64,000 nt of DNA from Streptomyces malachitofuscus (GTDB lineage Bacteria; Actinomycetota; Actinomycetes; Streptomycetales; Streptomycetaceae), in assembly GCF_014650055.1 (NCBI RefSeq), contig NZ_BMUF01000007.1, positions 310,001-374,000 on the forward strand. The letters are read 5' to 3'. The notes under the pieces were generated by a model. It was not told the DNA's origin. It ran no database searches and saw nothing but the letters and a program-made list of their open reading frames with translations. The stretch's first letter is position 1, and every line of letters begins with the position of its first letter. The translations under genes were made by a program, and so were the position numbers. Below are positions 52,898 to 60,172 of the stretch, one piece after another.

Positions 52898-53782
52898 GTG
52901 AACCGAGTCAAGGCCAATGTGGCTGTCGTCGCGGCCACAGTCATGCTCGGCAGCTTCGCCGTACCGGCAGCCGCTACGACCAACGGCGAAGCCGGGACCG
53001 CCGCACCCAACCCGGCCTACAAGATCCTCAAGCACCTCGACTACTCCGGTCCGGGGAAGGCTTCTCTGCGGGTCGGCTACTACAAGCGCGCGGAGGACAA
53101 GGGCTTCGGCTGGAACAAGGTCAAGAAGAAGCACAACATCACGAAGTACGCTGCGGTCGAGTACATCGCGAAGTCACCGAACCGCGATCGCGTCGGGAAT
53201 ACGACGACGTATCACATGACGGGTTATGCGGGTAAGTACAAATGCACCAACGGAAGGTGCCGCCTCGTCAAGCAGTACAAGATGATCCTCTCGGTCAACG
53301 AGAAGGTGCAGCGTGACGGCCATGACAAGGGCGTCATCACAATGTATTGCAAGGGCGTCGTGCGATGCCCGAACTGGGTCAGTACGGCCCTGGCGAAGGA
53401 GAACCGACGCTCGTCAGCAGCCGAGGACGGCATCGTCACGGAAGAAGGGAACGGTGTCGTCATAGCGGAGGAGGACGCTCCTGACAACAGCGAGACTCCC
53501 CCGGGTGAGGTGGTGGAAGAGGGCGATGTAGAGGACGGGAACTCACCTCTGGACGATAGTGTCCCCGAGGAAGCGGGCGATATTTCGGACGGAAGCGAGA
53601 TGTACGTGAGCTCCTATGCACCCCTGTCGGCCACCGCGATGCTGCACACCGCACGAGCGCTGCCGGCGGCCACCGGCAGCGAAAAACTGGCCGCCGGCCA
53701 CAGTCCGCTCAAGCAGACGATTCCAGCAGCCGTCACCGAGGACCGGTACCGCTACGTCGGGCCCTACTCCGGACTGCGGTAA
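52898..53782 (+). CDS. Secreted protein of unknown function
   Basis: 294 residues from GTG 52898, with a GGGGGAAGG site upstream. A clear Sec signal peptide (VAVVAATVMLGSFAVPAAA, then TTNG). The mature N-terminal ~120 residues are Lys/Tyr-rich (SLRVGYYKRAEDKGFGWNKV; YHMTGYAGKYKCTNGRCRLV, with further Cys in YCKGVVRCPNW), suggesting a disulphide-bonded basic domain. The C-terminal half is an acidic, Glu/Asp/Pro-rich low-complexity region ending in YRYVGPYSGLR. Codon use is less G/C-biased than in neighbours, hinting at acquisition. No family recognised. The next gene starts 3 bases after the stop. Confidence 0.75.
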   Translation: MNRVKANVAVVAATVMLGSFAVPAAATTNGEAGTAAPNPAYKILKHLDYSGPGKASLRVGYYKRAEDKGFGWNKVKKKHNITKYAAVEYIAKSPNRDRVGNTTTYHMTGYAGKYKCTNGRCRLVKQYKMILSVNEKVQRDGHDKGVITMYCKGVVRCPNWVSTALAKENRRSSAAEDGIVTEEGNGVVIAEEDAPDNSETPPGEVVEEGDVEDGNSPLDDSVPEEAGDISDGSEMYVSSYAPLSATAMLHTARALPAATGSEKLAAGHSPLKQTIPAAVTEDRYRYVGPYSGLR

Positions 53783-53785
53783 GGC

Positions 53786-54298
53786 GTGGACAGCGAATTC
53801 CTCACCCATGCGTCGGAAGTCGCCTTCGACCTCGGATGTGACCGCTTCCGTGTCACCGGACTCACGGTCCAGTCACGGCAGATCACCTTCTGCGAGATCG
53901 ACGGGGCGTCGGAGCCACCCGTGTATGCGGAGGGCGAGCCGCCCGAGACCGGGCGTGAGGGGCGCCGTACATATGACTGGCAGCCCGCTGCCGGTGCGCC
54001 GTCCTGGATGAACATGGCGTGGCTGTTGGAGGATCTGGCTGCCTGGGTCGGGCAGATGGCCGAGGACCGCATCACCGTGATCGGCCTCGAAGCACCGGAG
54101 GCGGACTGGTGCGACGTGCTGGTTCTTGACGGAGACAGCCGCTACCGGGTTCGGATCGCGCTGGCGAACCGACGCGATCCGCTGGACTTCCCCGGGATTT
54201 ACCTGCGGGACATGTTCGCCGAGGGCCGTTACCGCACCTACCTCGCGCCCGGTCTCGTACAGGGCCTGCCGTTGGTCGACCTGCGCGACGTTCTCTGA
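53786..54298 (+). CDS. Hypothetical protein coupled to the secreted-protein gene
   Basis: 170 residues, GTG 53786 with AAGG before it. Acidic, soluble, without signal peptide: FDLGCDRFRVTGLTVQSRQI is followed by a linker and WMNMAWLLEDLAAWVGQMAE, then a beta-rich C-terminus (DWCDVLVLDGDSRYRVRIAL; ending in VDLRDVL). Cotranscribed with the upstream secreted protein. The basic secreted/acidic cytoplasmic pairing could reflect an effector and its partner, but nothing in the sequence proves it. Confidence 0.65.
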   Translation: MDSEFLTHASEVAFDLGCDRFRVTGLTVQSRQITFCEIDGASEPPVYAEGEPPETGREGRRTYDWQPAAGAPSWMNMAWLLEDLAAWVGQMAEDRITVIGLEAPEADWCDVLVLDGDSRYRVRIALANRRDPLDFPGIYLRDMFAEGRYRTYLAPGLVQGLPLVDLRDVL

Positions 54299-54324
54299 AC
54301 GAGCCGACGCCGGAGTGGTCGAAG

Positions 54325-54359
54325 GCAGGGGCGCCCGGCGTGGTGCCGGGTGCCCCTGC
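54325..54359 (+). terminator. Terminator, near-copy of the hairpin beside pepN
   Basis: GCAGGGGCGCCCGGC (54325-54339) pairs with GCCGGGTGCCCCTGC (54345-54359), 15 bp with one G-T pair and a 5-nt loop. Its sequence resembles the hairpin at 60129-60158, and both are followed by pepN 3'-end sequence. Confidence 0.75.
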
Positions 54360-54375
54360 TTCCTGCGCGTGCGGG

Positions 54376-54447
54376 GCTACGCTCCCGCGTCCGCCGTCTG
54401 GGCGCGCAGGGCGCGTTCCACGCCCGCGCGGCACTCCGAGACGCGAG
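54376..54447 (-). pseudogene. Fragment of pepN 3' end (duplicate)
   Basis: 47 bases (54385-54431) are identical to 60190-60236 inside the 3' end of pepN, and similarity continues on both sides, including the stop codon position (CTA, TAG on the minus strand) and TCCGAGAC. It codes for about 24 C-terminal residues of PepN and nothing more. It marks the left border of the segment that separates it from the intact gene. Confidence 0.85.
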
Positions 54448-54453
54448 CGGCGG

Positions 54454-55347
54454 TCAGACGACGATCACCCGCCGCCCCCGTGTGTGCCCCGCCTGGCTGT
54501 CGGCGTGGGCGAACGCGGCCTCGGCGAGGGTGTAGGACTTCGCGACCGGGATGTGCAGCCTGCCCTCTCCGAGGAGGCGGACGGTCTCCTCTAGGGCGTC
54601 CGGCACGCTGCCGGCCACGTTGGAGAAGCGGGCGCCGAGATCCGGTGCGGTCAGGTCCGCTATGGAGATCACCTTCGCCGGGTCCCCGGTGAGCTCGGCG
54701 AGTTCCCGGATCACGCCCGCGCCCGCCAGGTCGAGGGCCGCGTCCACCTCGGTGAACGCCCGTACCCGCTCGGCCCAGCCCTCGTCGTACGTCGTGGCGT
54801 GCGCCCCCAGGCTGCGCAGGTACTCCTGGTTCGCCGCCCCGGCCGTGCCGATCACCGTGATGCCGCGCTCGCGGGCGATCTGCAGCACCGCCGACCCGAC
54901 CCCTCCCGACGCGCCGCTGACCAGCAGGGTCTGTCCGGGGCGGACACCGGACTCGCGGAGGATGCGCAGCGCGGTCTCCATAACCGAGGGATAGCCGGCC
55001 GCCTCCTCGAACGAGAGACCCGCGGGCATGTGGGCCCAGGCGTGCAGTACGGCGAACTCGGCGTAGGTGTCGACGCCTTCGCCGAACACGCGGTCGCCGA
55101 TATGGACCCCTTCGATGCCCTCGCCGACCTCGTCCACCACTCCGGCCGCGTCCAGTCCGACACCGGACGGCAGCCCGGCCGGAAGGGCCGGCCGCATCTG
55201 GCCCGTGCGGATTCTCCAGTCGACGGGGTTCACCCCCGCCGCCCGTACGGCGACACGTATCCGGCCGGGGCCCGCGTGGGGCTCCTCAGCGTCGATGAGG
55301 CGGAGGACGTCGGGGCCGCCGAACTCGGCGAAGCTCACTTTCTTCAT
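54454..55347 (-). CDS. Zinc-independent NADP-dependent quinone oxidoreductase (MDR family)
   Basis: 297 residues. GroES-like N-domain (RIRVAVRAAGVNPVDWRIRT) and a Rossmann domain with GASGGVGSAVLQIARERG (AxxGxxG-type NADP site), without the Cys/His zinc ligands of alcohol dehydrogenases. QOR/zeta-crystallin type, reducing quinones or enones. Divergent from a TetR gene with a palindromic operator between them, so it is likely inducible by the TetR ligand. Confidence 0.9.
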   Translation of the reverse strand: MKKVSFAEFGGPDVLRLIDAEEPHAGPGRIRVAVRAAGVNPVDWRIRTGQMRPALPAGLPSGVGLDAAGVVDEVGEGIEGVHIGDRVFGEGVDTYAEFAVLHAWAHMPAGLSFEEAAGYPSVMETALRILRESGVRPGQTLLVSGASGGVGSAVLQIARERGITVIGTAGAANQEYLRSLGAHATTYDEGWAERVRAFTEVDAALDLAGAGVIRELAELTGDPAKVISIADLTAPDLGARFSNVAGSVPDALEETVRLLGEGRLHIPVAKSYTLAEAAFAHADSQAGHTRGRRVIVV

Positions 55348-55361
55348 GCCGCGACCGTAAC

Positions 55362-55389
55362 ACTAACCGTTAGTTTAAATAAACGGTTA
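55362..55389. promoter_or_regulatory. TetR operator in the QOR-tetR divergent promoter
   Basis: ACTAAC-c-GTTAGT (55362-55374) is a perfect inverted repeat. TAACCGTT (55364-55371) is repeated inversely as AACGGTTA (55382-55389) across an A/T-rich centre. TetR-family repressors of the YkkX/AcnR type use such CGGT-containing palindromes. Confidence 0.7.
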
Positions 55390-55416
55390 TGGTTTTGTAT
55401 CTGGTAGCGTCAGATC

Positions 55417-56019
55417 ATGCCCGAGCAGCCGTCCGGACGCCGAGAACGCAAGAAGGCCGCCACCCGCCAGAAGATCGCCGACACTGCCCTGCGGCTCTTC
55501 CTGGAGCGCGGGTACGACGCGGTCGGTATCCGTGACGTCGCCGCCGAGGCCGACGTCGCCGTCACCACCGTCTTCGCCCACTTCGCCTCCAAAGAGGCCC
55601 TGGTGTTCGAACGGGACGCGGACTTCGAGCAGCGCCTCGCCCGCGCGGTTACCGACCGGGCGCCCGGCGAGTCCCTCGTCGCCGCGCTGCGCCGCGAGAT
55701 CCATGCCCTGGTGCGGCACTGCCTGGCGGACGACGCCGCTCCCGCCTGGCACATGATCGACACCTCGCCCGCCCTGCGGGAGTACGAGGGGGCGATGCGG
55801 TTGCGGCACGCGGAGGCATTGGCGACGGCCCTCGCCGACGAACCCGGCCCGCCGCGCAGCGACACGGTCCGCCGGGCGATCGCCAGGTTCGTGGTGGACG
55901 CCTTCGCGCTGGCCCGCGACGCGGACGACCCGCAGGCCGCCGTGGACGACATCTTCCGCATGATCGAAGCGGCATGGGAGGCCGCCGACACCGGCGTCCG
56001 GGTTCCTCTGTCAGGCTGA
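55417..56019 (+). CDS. TetR-family transcriptional regulator
   Basis: 200 residues. HTH: RQKIADTALRLFLERGYDAV, GIRDVAAEADVAVTTVFAHF, ASKEALVFERDADF; the C-terminal domain has ARFVVDAFALARDADDP. Divergent from the quinone oxidoreductase, its probable target. Confidence 0.92.
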   Translation: MPEQPSGRRERKKAATRQKIADTALRLFLERGYDAVGIRDVAAEADVAVTTVFAHFASKEALVFERDADFEQRLARAVTDRAPGESLVAALRREIHALVRHCLADDAAPAWHMIDTSPALREYEGAMRLRHAEALATALADEPGPPRSDTVRRAIARFVVDAFALARDADDPQAAVDDIFRMIEAAWEAADTGVRVPLSG

Positions 56020-56189
56020 GCGGCGCAAACCGGGGTCCACTGTCGCGCGTATGCTCCACGCGACAGGTGTGCACGTCACGGTCCGCACGTCGACCGGGTG
56101 TCCCTTCCCAGGATGTCGCGGCGATGCGCAGCTGGAGGAGGTGGGGCACCCGAGCTCGCGGGGGCCACGGGGCGAGTGCCGGACCGAGG

Positions 56190-56256
56190 ACCGAGGAGGT
56201 CACCGCGGCCGCGTGCCGGCCGTGGCGTTCACGCGGGACGCTTGCTTGCGCGAGCG
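56190..56256 (+). pseudogene. Fragment of a Nudix-gene 3' end (duplicate of 60017-60084)
   Basis: About 60 of 67 bases match 60017-60084 within the Nudix gene further right (shared core ACCGAGGAGGTCACCGCGGC), with one single-base gap. Reading frame is not maintained. It immediately precedes the first CRISPR array, within a 647-bp stretch (56020-56666) that has no intact gene. Confidence 0.8.
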
Positions 56257-56296
56257 CGGAGCAGGTCTACCAGCTCGTGACACCTATCAGGACGCG

Positions 56297-56507
56297 AGAC
56301 CCATCCCCGCGGGTGCGGGGAGCAGACGGACGTCATCGGCTGCACGGGCCGGAGCACGGGGCCATCCCCGCGGGTGCGGGAGCAGGACCGTCGGAGTGCC
56401 GCCGACCGAGCCCGTCTGGGACCATCCCCGCGGGTGCGGGGAGCAGCGGCAGCAGGGCGACTCCGATTTCCCGGACCCGGGACCATCCCCGTCATGGGGC
56501 AGCTGGC
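56297..56507 (-). CRISPR. Short degenerate CRISPR array, type I-E-like, minus-strand orientation
   Basis: Repeats of 28-29 nt at 56297-56325, 56358-56385 (one base missing), 56418-56446 and a decayed fourth at 56479-56507. The core is CCATCCCCGCGGGTGCGGGG followed by AGCAG. The three intervening spacers are each exactly 32 nt (56326-56357, 56386-56417, 56447-56478), giving the 61-nt period of type I-E arrays in Streptomyces. No cas gene lies in the window. Spacer origins cannot be judged here. Confidence 0.9.
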
Positions 56508-56517
56508 CGCGAACACA

Positions 56518-56607
56518 CTGCTCCCCGCACCCGCGAGGATGGTCCCCTTCGCCTTCAGCGGGGCAAGCGCGGCCTCGGCTGCTCCCCGCACCCGAGGGGA
56601 TGGTGGG
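56518..56607 (+). CRISPR. Two CRISPR repeats in opposite orientation to the adjacent array
   Basis: CTGCTCCCCGCACCCGCGAG and following bases at 56518-56546, and a second copy at 56579-56607 with a changed 3' end, are the reverse complement of the repeats at 56297-56446. The spacer (56547-56578) is again 32 nt. Only 10 bases separate this pair from the last repeat of the other array. Confidence 0.88.
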
Positions 56608-56666
56608 GGCGTGTGCAGGTTCGAATGGCTCGCGGCCTCGAAGGTGTTCGCTGGGCAGTGGGCCTG

Positions 56667-57443
56667 TCAGGCGGGCGTGAACTCGTATTGCAGTTCGTAG
56701 AGGTGGCCCGCCTTGACCATGACAGTGGCCTCCACCGGGCGGTCGTGGTCGCTGTACACCACACGCAGCGTGCGGAGTACCGGAAGGTCGCTGGGCAGGG
56801 ACAGGGCCTGGTACTGCTCCTGGGTGGGGACTCTGGCCGAGACGCGGTCGACGCTCAGGCGTGGTGGGAAGCCGAGTTGGCTCAAGAGTGTCGGGGTGCC
56901 GCCCTTGATTTTCCGATTCGCCATGATGGCGGTGCTCCGGGCGATGGGCAGCGGGTAGTAGGACTTGACCAGTTCGACCGGTTCTCCGTCGATGGAGAGG
57001 ATTTGCTGACGCAGCACGGCGGTTTCGGTGTCGTCGAGGCCCAGCGAGGAGGCGACATCGGCCGGAGGTCGCGTCTCGACCACGTCGAGGAGTGTGCTGT
57101 GTGCCTGATTGCCGTGCCGTTCAGCCTCCGTCAGCCAGCGGTAGGGCTTCCCCGGGTCTGCTGGAGCCATGTATGCAGCCGGGCGCAGCGTTCGCTGGCG
57201 GTGCTCGCGGACTGTGACAGCGGACCCTGCGCGTCCAACGACGAGTTGCTCGTCCTTGAGGATGTGCAAGGCCTTCTGGATGGTCGCGTTCGAGGCGTCG
57301 AACCGCTCCTTGAGCTGGGCAGTTGAAGGAAGGTTGGCGCCGGCTTCCAGGTCGCCGCTCATGATTTCGTCCCGGAGGTCGGCGGCGATCCGTTCGTGGA
57401 GCGACCGGCGGTCCGGCGATTCCCTGTGGGTGGGCACTGTCAT
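56667..57443 (-). CDS. GntR-family (HutC subfamily) transcriptional regulator
   Basis: 258 residues. GntR winged HTH at ~12-80 (LHERIAADLRDEIMSGDLEA, LPSTAQLKERFDASNATIQK) and a C-terminal UTRA ligand domain (LRQQILSIDGEPVELVKSYY; VEATVMVKAGHLYELQYEF). It follows a UTRA-only gene with a 4-base overlap. Streptomyces carry families of such regulators near mobile or helper genes; ligand unknown. Confidence 0.9.
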   Translation of the reverse strand: MTVPTHRESPDRRSLHERIAADLRDEIMSGDLEAGANLPSTAQLKERFDASNATIQKALHILKDEQLVVGRAGSAVTVREHRQRTLRPAAYMAPADPGKPYRWLTEAERHGNQAHSTLLDVVETRPPADVASSLGLDDTETAVLRQQILSIDGEPVELVKSYYPLPIARSTAIMANRKIKGGTPTLLSQLGFPPRLSVDRVSARVPTQEQYQALSLPSDLPVLRTLRVVYSDHDRPVEATVMVKAGHLYELQYEFTPA

Positions 57444-57982
57444 CCGATCCGGATCTCGTAGCGCAGGCGCTGGCGGTGTGCCGGCATGACCATCATGTCG
57501 ACCTGAAGGGGCCGGTCGTTGCCGTCGAAGGTGACCCGGCTCAGTCCGATGACCGGTTCGTCCGGTCCCAGGCGCAGGACCTCCCGCTCCTCCGCGTCCG
57601 GCATCCGCGCGGTCACGTCTTCGCGGACGCGGACGCCGACGTGTCCGCGCTCGGCAAGGAACGTCACTGCGCCTCCGGGAATCTTCTTCTTCTCGGCGAG
57701 ACGGGTCCCCCGGGCGATGCGCGCTGGGTAGTAGGTGTCCGTCAGTTCACATGGTTCCCCATCGAGTTCGATCACTCTGCGACGCACGATCACCGCTTCC
57801 TCCGGCGATTGCCCGAGCAGTGCGGCGACTTCCTCCGAGGCCGTGGTCTCACCCGCGTACGCGATGCGCTGTGTGCCCTTGCCACCGCGCGCCTCGGCCT
57901 CGGCCGCCCAGGCGTCCGATCGTCCCGTTTCCCGTGCAGTCAGATACGGCAACGAGGTGCTGACCCACGTGCTGTCGCTCAC
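57440..57982 (-). CDS. UTRA-domain protein without a DNA-binding domain
   Basis: 180 residues from GTG 57982, preceded by GGAGG. The whole protein corresponds to the C-terminal half of the neighbouring GntR regulator: VIVRRRVIELDGEPCELTDT, YYPARIARGTRLAEKKKIPG, LQVDMMVMPAHRQRLRYEI. No helix-turn-helix is present in or upstream of the frame (ATG 57994 adds only MEDT). Its stop overlaps the gntR start, so both are made together. It may heterodimerise with the full regulator or buffer the ligand. Confidence 0.8.
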   Translation of the reverse strand: MSDSTWVSTSLPYLTARETGRSDAWAAEAEARGGKGTQRIAYAGETTASEEVAALLGQSPEEAVIVRRRVIELDGEPCELTDTYYPARIARGTRLAEKKKIPGGAVTFLAERGHVGVRVREDVTARMPDAEEREVLRLGPDEPVIGLSRVTFDGNDRPLQVDMMVMPAHRQRLRYEIRIG

Positions 57983-58075
57983 TGTGTCCTCCATGGGGGG
58001 CGGATGTTCGATCGACCTTACTGCTTTACACGTTAAGCGAAGTGCTTCCGGCCTCCACATCCGCGCTCCTTATCG

Positions 58076-58088
58076 CTTTTCGCGAAAG
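58076..58088. promoter_or_regulatory. Palindromic operator candidate in the UTRA/HATPase divergent spacer
   Basis: TTTCGCGAAA (58078-58087) is a perfect 10-bp palindrome within CTTTTCGCGAAAG. A second inverted pair, GTGGTACG and CGTACAACCAC, follows at about 58089-58121. The spacer 57983-58140 is A/T-richer than its surroundings and is the likely binding region of the GntR protein. Confidence 0.5.
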
Positions 58089-58140
58089 GTGGTACGTTCT
58101 TCGTGACCGTACAACCACTGGATCAAGGCGGTGGGGCACT

Positions 58141-58575
58141 GTGCCTCTGTCACGGCAACGTCAATTTCCGAGGTCGCGCCCGTCTGTGCCTGCCGCACGC
58201 AGGTTCGCTCTCGAAGCGCTCACGGAGTGGGGCTACCGGGATCGGCATGATGACGTGCGTCTCTGCGTGTCGGAGCTGGCGACCAACGCACTGCTGCACG
58301 GGGCGCCGCCGGGGCGTGAGTACGCCGTGGTCGTGATCGGCGACGGCCCGCTCGTCCGCATCGAGGTGCGTGACAGCGGTGGGGGATGCCCGCAGGTGCG
58401 CGGAACGGTGTCGGACGACTGCGGAGGGCGAGGGCTGTACATCGTCTCAGCCCTGGCCGACGACTTCGGAGTGACGTCGCACAACCCCGGCAAGACCGTC
58501 TGGGCCGTACTCAAGATGCCCACGCACATCTGTTGCCCGAGCGCCCGGCGTTTGTTCGGGGGGTGGCGGAGATGA
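58141..58575 (+). CDS. HATPase_c anti-sigma-factor-like ATP-binding protein
   Basis: 144 residues from GTG 58141. GHKL ATPase motifs: N-box LCVSELATNALLHG, G1 box VRIEVRDSGGG, G2 region GGRGLYIVSALADDF. This is the large RsbW-like family of Streptomyces, most members of which are stand-alone and of unknown partner. The stop overlaps the start of the next gene (ATGA). First gene of a three-gene operon whose other two members are disrupted. Confidence 0.85.
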   Translation: MPLSRQRQFPRSRPSVPAARRFALEALTEWGYRDRHDDVRLCVSELATNALLHGAPPGREYAVVVIGDGPLVRIEVRDSGGGCPQVRGTVSDDCGGRGLYIVSALADDFGVTSHNPGKTVWAVLKMPTHICCPSARRLFGGWRR

Positions 58576-59555
58576 CCGAGCTCCGGGCGGTGCTGCCCAA
58601 ACCGAAGTCCGTCCATCCCGAGGCGATGCGGGTGGTCGAGAGCCGCGGGTACGTATGCGACAAGCTGTCGCGTGAGGCGTTCGCCGACCCCGAGCGCGCA
58701 TTACGGTACGTCGAGTCGAGGGCGGCCGGGCTCAGTGTCGTCCTGCTCGATGTGGGCGGCTACTTCGCGCCCTCGCTCCACGTCTTGTGCGGAGACTTCT
58801 CCGGGAGCATCGTCGGCGTGGTCGAGGACACCGAGAACGGCCACCGCCGGTACGCCGACATCGACAAGCTGCCATGTCCGGTCGTCTCGGTGGCCCGCTC
58901 ACCACTGAAAGGACCGTAAGACTTCCTGGTCGGACAGTCCGTCGTGTTCTCGACCGAGGCGCTCATGCGCAGCCGTGGCGACATCCTGCACGGCCGCGCC
59001 GCCCTCGTCATCGGCTTCGGCAAGCTGGGGTCGAGTATCGCGCGTCTGCTGCACGCGAAAGGTGTCCGTGTCACGGTCCACGACATCGACCCGGTACGGC
59101 GTACGCAGGCTCTTTCCCAGGGCTTCGCGGTGGTGCGCGAGCTGGAGGCGGGGCTGGAGGACGCGGGGCTGGTCCTGTGTGCCAGTGGTGCGCTCTCGCT
59201 GCGGAACGAGGCTTTCGGCCGTCTGCGCAACGGTGCGTACGTCGCCACAGTTACCAGCAGCGAGGACGAACTCGAACTCGCGGGGGTGAACGACGTGTAC
59301 GAGCGGGCGCACGTAGGACCGAACGTCACTCGGTATCTGACGACTGGGCACTACTTCTACCTGCTCAACGGCGGCAACGCCGTCAACTTCATCCACGGAG
59401 CGAGTGTCGGACCGTTCATCTACCTCGTACAGGCCGAGATTCTCGCTGCCTCCTCGGAGCTCGCACGTGGCGGGCTGGAACCGGGCATGCACGAAGCCGG
59501 TTCGGCCGAGCGGGCCGCCATCGCCGGAATCTGGCTCGACTACTTCAACAGGTGA
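58572..59555 (+). pseudogene. SAHH-like NAD-binding protein, interrupted by an in-frame TAA
   Basis: ATG 58572 opens a frame whose first 115 codons (MTELRAVLPKPKSVHPEAMR onward) end at TAA 58917-58919. The same frame then continues without another stop for 212 codons (DFLVGQSVVFSTEALMRSRG...) to TGA at 59553. The second part has a Rossmann NAD site (ALVIGFGKLGSSIARLLHAK) and VTSSEDEL/GHYFYLLNGG segments of S-adenosylhomocysteinase-like proteins; the first part fits their N-terminal domain. A GAA-to-TAA change explains it. A Leu TTA codon (58701-58703) would make it bldA-dependent. GTG 58944 could restart the C-terminal part. Confidence 0.8.
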
Positions 59556-59564
59556 GGAGACTCC

Positions 59565-60106
59565 ATGCCCATCACTGCCGATCACATTCGTGCGACGCTC
59601 GACACGTATCTCACTACGCACCCGGACGAGAGGGAGCAGCTGAGCGCACTGTCCGAGCTTCTGGACCGTGACGCAGACCTCAGCAGTCGCCAGGAGTTCC
59701 GTGGCCATGTGACTGCTGGGGCGGTCCTCGGCAACACGGCTGGACGTGTGCTTCACATTTACCACCGCGCTCTGGACCGCTGGCTTCTGCCGGGTGGTCA
59801 TGTTGAGACCGACGACAGCAGTCTCCTTGCTGCCGCGCTGCGGGAGTTGGCCGAGGAGACCGGTACTCCGCTGTCGGCGGTGACTCCGGTGGCACGGCGG
59901 CCGGTGCACATCGATGCCCACCGCATCCCGGCCAACCCGCCAAGGGGGAGCCGGAGCATCGGCACTTCGACTTCCGTTTCCTCTTCCGTACGTCGGCCGA
60001 TGTCGTCGAGGTGCAGACCGAGGAGGTCACCGCGGCCGCGTGGCGGGACGTGGCGTTCATGCGGGACGCTTGCCTGCGCGAGCGTGTGTGGGACGCGCTG
60101 TGTTGA
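59565..60106 (+). pseudogene. Nudix hydrolase gene with a one-base frameshift
   Basis: ATG 59565 (GTGAGGAG upstream) encodes a helical N-terminus and a Nudix domain up to about codon 125: WLLPGGHVETDDSSLLAAAL and RELAEETGT form a Nudix box with the one-residue-longer spacing common in this group. Near 59937-59943 one base is missing relative to the expected frame. The other frame continues as EPEHRHFDFRFLFRTSADVV and ends at TGA 60104-60106, a normal Nudix C-terminus. The uninterrupted frame instead runs into Arg/Ser-rich nonsense to 60176. Either a mutation or a sequencing error. Confidence 0.8.
60017..60084 (+). repeat. Source copy of the Nudix fragment at 56190-56256
   Basis: Direct repeat, same orientation, about 3.8 kb apart; see the fragment entry. 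Confidence 0.8.
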
Positions 60107-60128
60107 CCGGTCTGCGTACGGCAGCAGG

Positions 60129-60158
60129 GGGCGCCCGGCGTCGCGGCACCGGGCGCCC
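60129..60158. terminator. Terminator between Nudix gene and pepN
   Basis: GGGCGCCCGG (60129-60138) pairs perfectly with CCGGGCGCCC (60149-60158) around a 10-nt loop; each arm is itself partly palindromic. The converging Nudix and pepN genes end on either side. Confidence 0.7.
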
Positions 60159-60172
60159 TCCTGCATGTCCGG

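Noticed and set aside
56610..56640. tRNA T-arm-like GGTTCGAAT near the CRISPR repeats
   Set aside because: The flanking bases cannot form a T stem and no acceptor or anticodon arm is present.
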